From positions 1-8,688 of the forward strand of contig QKFK01000238.1 of assembly GCA_003252195.1 (NCBI GenBank): 8,688 nt of DNA, given 5' to 3'. Position numbers and translations under genes: made by a program. The notes under the pieces are model-generated. The model was not told the origin of the DNA, did no database searches, and saw nothing but the letters and a program-made list of their open reading frames with translations. Positions 1-5,884 of this stretch are shown piece by piece. Each line of letters opens with the position of its first letter. Within the stretch, counting starts at the first letter, position 1. The DNA comes from Rhodospirillales bacterium. GTDB taxonomy: Bacteria; Pseudomonadota; Alphaproteobacteria; QKFK01; SZUA-500.

Positions 1-44
1 TTTGGGGTGTTAGATATGATTCATATCTTTTTGATAAATTAGAT

Positions 45-548
45 ATGTATATGCTGTCATTTGTTAGTGTATTAAATGGGTTGGTTGTATTAGTTCCATT
101 TAGCATATTTGTGCACGTGCTGATTAAAAAGCCTAAAAGAAAGATTTGTGACTTTAGTCATTCATGCAAATTCTGTTTGTGTGGTGCTAGAATTGGAATG
201 AAAATAAGCTCTCCATGTAGTTGGTTGGTGATTTTATTCTGGTTTGTTGTGATTGCAGGCATTATGTATGCTGATGCGCAAGATGATTATGCCGAATGGA
301 AAGATAGCCTCAAGTTTATAATATGGATTCCATTCTTATATAGGGCATATTTGGGTTGTTGGCAGAGTTTGGTGTTGTTGTTCACACTGTCAATCCCGTT
401 TGGTATATATGGCTCAATATCAGTAGACAATTCTGTGGCAGATTTGGTTAATGATCAGCTGTATTATATAATGATGTATCTAGTTTCTTTAGGATTTTCT
501 ATGATGGGTAGAGATTCCTCTAAAGATAATGCAATCTCTTGCAAGTAG
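45..548 (+). CDS. Multi-pass membrane protein of unknown function, possibly 5'-truncated by the window edge
   Basis: I do not recognise this family. From the ATG at 45 the product has 167 residues, with hydrophobic stretches at about 4-27, 59-76, 91-106, 108-125 and 139-155, so four or five membrane segments. The first loop (28-58) is basic and holds five cysteines (35, 41, 44, 46, 58), including a CxxCxC cluster that might bind metal or simply be reduced cytoplasmic thiols. The start is uncertain. There is no convincing ribosome-binding site before 45 or before the second ATG at 51, and the frame has no stop codon back to position 3, so the true gene may begin left of the window. The next gene on the same strand starts 49 nt downstream, but no functional link is evident. 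Confidence 0.6.
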   Translation: MYMLSFVSVLNGLVVLVPFSIFVHVLIKKPKRKICDFSHSCKFCLCGARIGMKISSPCSWLVILFWFVVIAGIMYADAQDDYAEWKDSLKFIIWIPFLYRAYLGCWQSLVLLFTLSIPFGIYGSISVDNSVADLVNDQLYYIMMYLVSLGFSMMGRDSSKDNAISCK

Positions 549-564
549 CCGAGTAATGTGGCAA

Positions 565-593
565 CCTATCTAATGGTACGTTTTTTAGATAGG
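565..593 (+). promoter_or_regulatory. Perfect 9-bp inverted repeat covering the ribosome-binding site of the 653-residue gene
   Basis: The arms CCTATCTAA (565-573) and TTAGATAGG (585-593) are exact reverse complements around an 11-nt loop. The 3' arm contains the AGG of the only Shine-Dalgarno-like sequence (AGGA, 591-594) before the ATG at 598. If it folds in mRNA it would hide the ribosome-binding site. It lacks a U-run after the 3' arm, since the T-run lies in the loop, so it is not a standard intrinsic terminator. The repeat is seen directly; the regulatory role is inferred. Confidence 0.5.
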
Positions 594-597
594 AACA

Positions 598-2559
598 ATG
601 CAAGAAGAAACCAAAAATATAGATGACGCTGAGGAAGCTTCTGTCGTAAATGAAGAAGTTAAAGAAGCAGTGTATCTTGAATTTGTTGGTGATGAAGAAA
701 CTGCCGAACGCCTCAAAAAACTACAGCAAAGACTAGTTAATATAGATGATTGTGCAAAGCTGATTAACTTGGCTTTAGCAAAAAAATATAAATTATACAT
801 GTCTCATTTTGAAAATGTTGCAGCAGATGTTGATTGTTATGATAACAAAATAACTCTATCGCCACATTTGAGTGATGAAGAATTAACATATGCGTTGCTC
901 CACTCGTTGCGCCACGTCTGGCAATTAGATAAAGATATGCCAGATTTTTCTAAGCTTAATATATTTAGCTATATGATGTTAAATCGTATATTAGAGGCAG
1001 ATGCTTCTGCCTATGCCTGTAAAATGTTGTGGGACTTAAAAGAGAAAGAAGGCTCAAATAGTGAATGGAACCTCTGGCTTGATAGGAATAATTTGTTTGT
1101 TAAATATCAAGAAGAGATCTTAAAAGAAAATGAGAATAAAACAAAAGAAGCGCTTAAAACAGCCTTTTTGGCATGGTTTACAGATGATGATGCTAAAGAC
1201 AAATATGACTATAATTACATTAAAGACTCTCTAGAGAATATTGGTGAGGCAATGTCTGATTTTTCTACTGATGTAGCGGTTGATGATATTTTGAAGATGT
1301 TCTGTGTCGATTTGGGCGATGATGTTAATTACATAGATGACAAAGATTTTACAAATGAGTCTGCTCATATAGATATGAATGAGGAAACATTTAACTTTGT
1401 AAAATCGTGGTTTAATAAAAGATATTACTTAAACAACACAGAAATTGACGCCTCATTAGATAAGATAATTAAAAGAAAAATGCTCTGGCAGACATCTGGC
1501 TCTGTAGGGATTGGTGAAGAAATAATTTCCCCTGAAGTTGATATGATTATAGAAGGTGATGATAAAGAAAAATCATTGCTTGCAAGGGCTATTAATAGAA
1601 TATGCAAAAGCCCAGTTGGTATAGGAATTATAAAAGACGTTGCTCTCGCAAAATATGCTTTTAGGCTAGATGATGAAATAAAGGACAGATTTAAAATAAA
1701 TCTTGGAGCTAAAAAAATATCTTTTGCCAAAGGTTATAATGAAGAAATTTTGATGATTGATATGATTAAAGCTTCTCGCTTAGCTTTAAGCTCTGAAATA
1801 GCAGAGAAAGATTTTCATAAAGAAACCAATGTAGCAAATGCCATAATGACAGAAAAGGTGGTCGAGGCTGATGCAATAGCCCAAACTATGGAGGCCTGCT
1901 TTGAGCTGGCTGCAAGTGGTGATGAACCTCCTTGTATTTTATTCTCATATGAAAATAAGTTTATATCTAAAGCTTATGAGGGGGCGGTTATTGACGGTGG
2001 TGCTGAGGCAAAGGATAGTGGCGCTGCGGCGATGGAGGCTTTTGCTGCATGGTTTGAAGAAGATGCAATCTCTGGTAAAAGCGATGAGTTTATAGAAAAG
2101 GTATGTCAAAAGCTTCATGAGAGCACATTGGTGGTTATTAAAGCTTTGTCTGGTGTGTTAACCATGAACAATTTGGTTAAAAGAATTTGCCGTTTTGCCG
2201 ACGGTAGAAATTATGGCGCTGCATCACCTAAGGCGTTAGAAAAAGTAAATGCTAGAGAAGTTCCTTCTCATGGTTTGGAATATGCTAGAAAGGTTTTGAT
2301 AAACCCTCGTTCGCAACAAAAGGGCAAAGAGGCTCGGGCAAATAGGCGTGAGCATGAGGCAGGACGCAAATCCGCTCAGAAGACTAAACAAGTTTTAGTG
2401 ATGAAGACAAAATATTCTAATGGTAGAGGCGATTCTGTGCAACGAGTTGGTGTGGTTAGAAGCGGTGGCGCGAGAGGTCGTGGAGCTGAAGGTTTGTCTA
2501 AAGGTGGCAGAGGAGCTAGCGCGCCAGCGGGTCGTGGCGGTGGTGGTCGCGGAGGTTAG
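598..2559 (+). CDS. Large protein with two degenerate metallopeptidase-like (DUF6782-like) units and a Gly/Arg-rich tail
   Basis: The product has 653 residues, no signal peptide and no membrane segment. Residues 1-25 are acidic. Unit 1 (about 40-215) has HSLRH at 102-106 followed by WQ, then E-A-D-A at 133-136 and AFLAWF at 189-194. This is the layout of a zincin with a distal glutamate ligand, as I recall for DUF6782, but the catalytic Glu of HExxH is Ser103. Unit 2 (about 335-510) repeats the order: EE, then KASRL (391-395) where HSLRH would be, then E-A-D-A at 423-426 and AFAAWF at 481-486. It has lost both histidines. Residues 570-653 are basic, then very rich in Gly and Arg with RGG-like steps. 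The start at 598 has AGGA only 3 nt upstream, inside a hairpin. A structural or regulatory protein with a dead protease fold is more likely than an active protease. The family assignment is from memory and moderate; function is unknown. Confidence 0.7.
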   Translation: MQEETKNIDDAEEASVVNEEVKEAVYLEFVGDEETAERLKKLQQRLVNIDDCAKLINLALAKKYKLYMSHFENVAADVDCYDNKITLSPHLSDEELTYALLHSLRHVWQLDKDMPDFSKLNIFSYMMLNRILEADASAYACKMLWDLKEKEGSNSEWNLWLDRNNLFVKYQEEILKENENKTKEALKTAFLAWFTDDDAKDKYDYNYIKDSLENIGEAMSDFSTDVAVDDILKMFCVDLGDDVNYIDDKDFTNESAHIDMNEETFNFVKSWFNKRYYLNNTEIDASLDKIIKRKMLWQTSGSVGIGEEIISPEVDMIIEGDDKEKSLLARAINRICKSPVGIGIIKDVALAKYAFRLDDEIKDRFKINLGAKKISFAKGYNEEILMIDMIKASRLALSSEIAEKDFHKETNVANAIMTEKVVEADAIAQTMEACFELAASGDEPPCILFSYENKFISKAYEGAVIDGGAEAKDSGAAAMEAFAAWFEEDAISGKSDEFIEKVCQKLHESTLVVIKALSGVLTMNNLVKRICRFADGRNYGAASPKALEKVNAREVPSHGLEYARKVLINPRSQQKGKEARANRREHEAGRKSAQKTKQVLVMKTKYSNGRGDSVQRVGVVRSGGARGRGAEGLSKGGRGASAPAGRGGGGRGG

Positions 2560-2605
2560 TTTTTTCTATTTTTATTCGCATTAGCTTGTGTTAATATATT
2601 GTTTA

Positions 2606-2611
2606 TATAAT
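2606..2611 (+). promoter_or_regulatory. Possible -10 element before the 49-residue gene
   Basis: A perfect TATAAT lies in the very AT-rich gap between the 653-residue gene and the small gene, 26 nt before the latter's ATG. The -35 candidates are poor: TTGTGT (2586-2591) leaves a spacer of 14, and TTAGCT (2581-2586) leaves 19. TATAAT is expected by chance in such sequence, so this is weak. It would allow the small gene to be transcribed on its own. Confidence 0.25.
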
Positions 2612-2620
2612 TTGTTTGCA

Positions 2621-2626
2621 AAGGAG
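2621..2626 (+). promoter_or_regulatory. Strong ribosome-binding site of the 49-residue gene
   Basis: AAGGAG is a full Shine-Dalgarno core placed 10 nt before the ATG at 2637. It is the strongest such signal on the + strand in this window and is the main reason for calling the short reading frame that follows a real gene. Confidence 0.6.
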
Positions 2627-2636
2627 TGTTGTATCT

Positions 2637-2786
2637 ATGGATAATAAGATGCAAGAGTCAATAAAAGTGATGGAGCAGGCGATACGAGCTCAGGAAAAGG
2701 CTATCTCTGAAGCAATGCGAGTCCATGAGCAGGCTATATTGCGTGCTAGGCAAGATTATGAAATAGCAAATGCGAGAAGAGGCTAG
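2637..2786 (+). CDS. Small (49-residue) helical, probably coiled-coil protein of unknown function
   Basis: ATG at 2637 to TAG at 2784-2786 encodes 49 residues with no Pro and no Cys, and a single Gly at the C-terminus. The middle is built on repeated E/Q-x-x-I units: QESI (6-9), EQAI (13-16), EKAI (20-23) and EQAI (31-34). Ile9, Ile16, Ile23, Ile34 and Tyr41 follow spacings of 7, 7, 11 and 7, a mixed heptad/hendecad pattern typical of a coiled coil. The ends are charged and the C-terminus is basic (Arg47, Arg48). I do not recognise the family. It begins 77 nt after the 653-residue gene and could be cotranscribed with it or use its own promoter. It is followed by the hairpin terminator at 2830-2860. 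The strong ribosome-binding site and repeat structure support it, but conservation is unproven. Confidence 0.6.
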   Translation: MDNKMQESIKVMEQAIRAQEKAISEAMRVHEQAILRARQDYEIANARRG

Positions 2787-2829
2787 TTTTGTTAAACTAT
2801 GTTTGATAATGGCTGGTTCGTATTATAAG

Positions 2830-2860
2830 AAAAAAGCGGAGCAATTAGCCCCGCTTTTTT
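2830..2860 (-). terminator. Intrinsic terminator of the hydrogenase operon, probably shared with the + strand genes
   Basis: Six A's, then GCGGAGC (2836-2842), loop AATTA, GCCCCGC (2848-2854) and six T's. On the - strand the RNA stem is GCGGGGC/GCTCCGC with one G-U wobble and is followed by a run of U's, 16 nt after the stop of the last hydrogenase gene. Read on the + strand the same position is an A-C mismatch, so the hairpin is stronger for the - strand transcript. The A and T runs can also pair and extend the stem. It sits between convergent genes and could stop both. Confidence 0.85.
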
Positions 2861-2875
2861 GCTGTATATTATAGA

Positions 2876-4390
2876 TTAGCCACAGCATTTGCAGCCAGAG
2901 CAACCACCACCACATGAAGAAGTGGTTTCTTCGTTAGTTGTTCCTTTAATTGTAGGGCTACTTTCTTTGTATTTAGTAACCGTACGAGTTGCTTTGTTAG
3001 GAAGCGCAATTGTTCCTGGACCAGAAATACAACCACCTTCACAGCACATAACTTCTAACATATTGCCAGGTACAGTACCTTTTTTGGTCGCGTAGCGTTT
3101 AAGTGTTTTTACGTTTGCAACGCTTAAGCCGTCAACTGCTTCTGGGCGGTAATCTGCTTTTCCATCAAGGTAAGCTGCAACAGCTCCAGCAACACCACCT
3201 GTTAATGGGAAGGCTCTACTTTCACCAGAGGCTACTCTGTCAAGCTCACTAGCTTCGCATTCGCCAACCATAACGCCAGATGCAACAAACAACGCACCAA
3301 GCTCTTCAAATGTCATTACATAGTCTGTATTGGCATCTTCCATAGCTTCAACACGTTTGGCAATACATGGTCCGATAAATACGCTAACACATTCAGGCAT
3401 TTCTTTTTTAACAATTTCAGAAGTGTAACGCATTGGGCTTAATGTATGAGATACAAAAGGCTCAATTTCTGGAATGTGTTTTTTAACGGCTTGAACATAT
3501 GCAGGGCAACATGAAGTTGTCATAAATTCAGCGCCTTCTTCCATGCGCTCTACAAACTCGTCACCTTCGTTGCGAGTAGTGATATCTGCACCAACAGCAA
3601 CTTCGATAACTTTGTCAAAGCCAACTGCTTTAATGGCACCAACAATTTGGTTTATATCACCAGGGAATTGACCCATAATAGCAGGGGCAACCATGGCAAC
3701 AACCTCTTTATCGGTTTCTTTGATTTGTTTTAACACATCAAGAATTTGTGATTTTTCCATAATCGCGCCAAATGGGCAAGAACGTAAACATTTACCACAG
3801 CTGATGCATTTTTCATGGTCGATATGCTCTTTGCCTTCTTCGTCTTTGCTAATGGCATCAACAGGGCAGGCTTCTTCACAAGGGATTGGAACTCTAATTA
3901 CGGCGTGGTAAGGGCACATATCTTTACAACGACCACAGTTAATACATAACTCTGGGTCAATTTTAGCTTTGCCATTAACCATGGTAATCGCATTTTTAGG
4001 GCAGTTAACTCTACATGGTTGAGCAAAACAACCTCTACATGCGTTAGTTACCAAATATTGAGCAGAAATACATGCGCTGCATGCAGTGTCAATAACGGTT
4101 AAAACAGGACCATCAACACTTTCTCTAGTTAGAGCGTCTTTTGCATAAGATGATAATGATTTTAACTCATCTGTTTCATCTTCAGTTGAATGACCCATTG
4201 CAGCCATACAACGATATTTCAAAACGGCTCTGTCTTTGTAGATACAGCATCTTGTAGATGCCATTGATTTTGGTCTTAATTCCAGAGGGATTCTATCTGT
4301 TGCTTCAAGGTTGTTTTCTAGATAAGCCTCGGCAATTTTAATAAGAATCTGAGTTCTCATTCTGGCTGCGTTATTGTCATTAGGTAGCAT
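2876..4390 (-). CDS. [FeFe] hydrogenase, group B type, probable catalytic subunit
   Basis: Catalyses reversible 2H+ + 2e- to H2 in the cytoplasm; 504 residues with no signal peptide. The N-terminal region has RCCIYKDRAV (47-56), a signature I recall for group B enzymes. Ferredoxin-like cysteines follow: C118/C121/C126/C130, C149/C152/C155/C159, C171/C175 and C195/C198/C201/C205, enough for several [4Fe-4S] clusters. All three H-cluster loops are intact: TSCCP (292-296, relay Cys294 and ligand Cys295), GPCIAKRVE (340-348, ligand Cys342) and ExMxCxxGC (446-454, ligands Cys450 and Cys454). The tail 493-503 is Cys-rich. GPC replaces the MPC of group A enzymes, as in group B. The ATG at 4390 has AAGGGG upstream. 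It is last in the operon, 33 nt after a NuoE-like ferredoxin gene that may be its electron partner. Its maturases HydE, HydF and HydG are not in this window. Confidence 0.93.
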   Translation of the reverse strand: MLPNDNNAARMRTQILIKIAEAYLENNLEATDRIPLELRPKSMASTRCCIYKDRAVLKYRCMAAMGHSTEDETDELKSLSSYAKDALTRESVDGPVLTVIDTACSACISAQYLVTNACRGCFAQPCRVNCPKNAITMVNGKAKIDPELCINCGRCKDMCPYHAVIRVPIPCEEACPVDAISKDEEGKEHIDHEKCISCGKCLRSCPFGAIMEKSQILDVLKQIKETDKEVVAMVAPAIMGQFPGDINQIVGAIKAVGFDKVIEVAVGADITTRNEGDEFVERMEEGAEFMTTSCCPAYVQAVKKHIPEIEPFVSHTLSPMRYTSEIVKKEMPECVSVFIGPCIAKRVEAMEDANTDYVMTFEELGALFVASGVMVGECEASELDRVASGESRAFPLTGGVAGAVAAYLDGKADYRPEAVDGLSVANVKTLKRYATKKGTVPGNMLEVMCCEGGCISGPGTIALPNKATRTVTKYKESSPTIKGTTNEETTSSCGGGCSGCKCCG

Positions 4391-4423
4391 GTCGCATATC
4401 CCCTTCTTTTTTTGTTAGTTTTG

Positions 4424-4687
4424 TTATTTTAGTGCTTCTCTTATTTCGTATATAACAGATGAAACGTTTGCTTCACCGATGATTTTGTCATTGATTTTTA
4501 CAAAAGGACCTTTTTGGTATCCGTGGTCTTGTTGTTTGCAAAAATCCATGCATCTTACTTCTTTAATCTCTACTTTATCTGCAATATCTTCAGGTAAAGA
4601 ATCTTCTAACCCTTGTAATTGTGAAGCTCCCATAACAAAGCATGTAGTTCCGATGCAGATCTCAATATTTACTTTTTTCATGTTCAT
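4424..4687 (-). CDS. NuoE-like thioredoxin-fold [2Fe-2S] ferredoxin
   Basis: A small 87-residue electron carrier of the thioredoxin-like ferredoxin family, related to NuoE/HndA. The four [2Fe-2S] ligands follow the family pattern CxxxxC-x29-CxxxC: Cys11, Cys16, Cys46 and Cys50. No NuoF-like flavoprotein is nearby, so it may pass electrons to or from the group B hydrogenase encoded next. Two in-frame starts are possible: ATG at 4687 and ATG at 4681. The Shine-Dalgarno AAGGA lies only 2 nt before the first and 8 nt before the second, so 4681 (85 residues, beginning MKK) may be the true start. It sits 18 nt after the phosphatase gene and 33 nt before the hydrogenase gene. Confidence 0.88.
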   Translation of the reverse strand: MNMKKVNIEICIGTTCFVMGASQLQGLEDSLPEDIADKVEIKEVRCMDFCKQQDHGYQKGPFVKINDKIIGEANVSSVIYEIREALK

Positions 4688-4705
4688 GTTCCTTAAAATG
4701 TTGTT

Positions 4706-5881
4706 TTAGATGAATTCGATATTAACCTCTTTCAAATATTTTAGCTTCAAAATTTTTACTATTTTCTTCACAATATTTCTTCTAATTTCCAAGTCTATAG
4801 GCAAAGACGGATCTTGGTGCGCGTTATTGATTTTAGTTCCTACTAAAAACTTTATATCGTCACTATCAATCAACAATTTTGCTAGCCTTGCCGCAGCATG
4901 GTTCTTATTTGGAATTTCTCCTTCTTTAAGTATTTTATAAGTACTGGTCAAGGTTAAAATTCCTTCGGTGACTAAATCAATTCCATCCATGATAGACGCA
5001 GCTGGAATTTCGTTGTCAAAAGAAGTCTTATCAATGTCGCATTTACGACATAATTCGCGCTCTATAATATTAGACGTAGTGCCTCCGCATATTGCAGTTT
5101 TGCCATCAAAATATTCAACATACGATGCAAATTCAGCATCACGATTTTCGTGGAAAGGAGGTCCTGTTAAAATGAGTAATTTACGAGGTTTTCTAAAATA
5201 TAAAACCGAGCAACTAATGTCATCACCTGGTACTTGTCCTGGTTCTTTAGACTTTGCTTCATCTACAATTGCATTTGCCAAGTCTCTGGCTGATATTGTT
5301 GGATTTTGATTTATCTTTTTTTGCACAAATTCACTGCAACCTTGATTGCGCCAACCAAGAGGATATTTTTGTGTGCCGATGCCTGCTTGGCTAACACCAT
5401 CAGAGAACACGATAATTCTATCCTCAGCCTGTGTGTCAATGCTAGATATATGTAAAGTGCGCTCTTTCCACTTTGGAGAGCTTAATTCTTTTGAGTTTAC
5501 AGGGGTTACTTTTCCATCACGAATGAATATATAGGGTGGGTTGTCCATTTCAATGATTTGCGTCTTACCTTGCATGATGCAATCGATTATGGTAAAAGTA
5601 GCATAGCTAATTCGTCTTACCTGACAAATTGGCAGAGCGTCCATCATTATCTCGGAAGAGCGGACAAGCTCCATGTTACTGGCTACGAATTTAAAAGCCA
5701 TGCGTGCAGTCATGGAGGCCAGTACATTAGCTTTGATTCCGCTCCCGAGGCCATCAGATAAAACAGAAACTAAGCGGTCCTCTTCGGGGATTTTTTGTGA
5801 GAAAATAGAATCACCACAGATATCTTGTCCGTGCTTAAAACGCTGAGCGTTACCTATTTCTACAAATAAAGAAGAAACCAT
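4706..5881 (-). CDS. SpoIIE/PP2C-type serine phosphatase linked to sensory hydrogenase
   Basis: Predicted metal-dependent Ser/Thr phosphatase of 391 residues. Residues 1-230 form the SpoIIE domain, with the metal-binding acidic motifs GD (23-24), SDGLGSG (42-48), FSDGVSQAG (159-167) and PGDD (218-221). The C-terminal part (about 233-391) is a second, less familiar domain with LTGPP (238-242), ICGGTT (264-269) and MDGIDLVTEG (298-307). I recall this extension from phosphatases encoded beside [FeFe] hydrogenases, but its function is unknown to me. There is no membrane segment, unlike sporulation SpoIIE. The start ATG at 5881 has AAGGA 10 nt upstream and lies 3 nt after the stop of the sensory hydrogenase gene, so the two are probably translated together and may act together. 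No cognate kinase, anti-sigma factor or STAS protein is in the window; the substrate is unknown. Confidence 0.88.
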   Translation of the reverse strand: MVSSLFVEIGNAQRFKHGQDICGDSIFSQKIPEEDRLVSVLSDGLGSGIKANVLASMTARMAFKFVASNMELVRSSEIMMDALPICQVRRISYATFTIIDCIMQGKTQIIEMDNPPYIFIRDGKVTPVNSKELSSPKWKERTLHISSIDTQAEDRIIVFSDGVSQAGIGTQKYPLGWRNQGCSEFVQKKINQNPTISARDLANAIVDEAKSKEPGQVPGDDISCSVLYFRKPRKLLILTGPPFHENRDAEFASYVEYFDGKTAICGGTTSNIIERELCRKCDIDKTSFDNEIPAASIMDGIDLVTEGILTLTSTYKILKEGEIPNKNHAAARLAKLLIDSDDIKFLVGTKINNAHQDPSLPIDLEIRRNIVKKIVKILKLKYLKEVNIEFI

Positions 5882-5884
5882 TTC

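Noticed and set aside
565..593. Intrinsic terminator after the membrane protein gene
   Set aside because: The stem is AT-rich, the T-run is in the loop and no U-run follows the 3' arm.
598..2559. Active zinc metallopeptidase
   Set aside because: The motif HSLRH lacks the catalytic Glu of HExxH, and the second unit lacks both histidines, so proteolytic activity is not supported.
3693..3911. Open frames on the strand opposite the hydrogenase genes (for example here and at 4968-5309)
   Set aside because: They overlap well-supported genes in antisense, have no ribosome-binding site and no recognisable domain; they are coding shadows.
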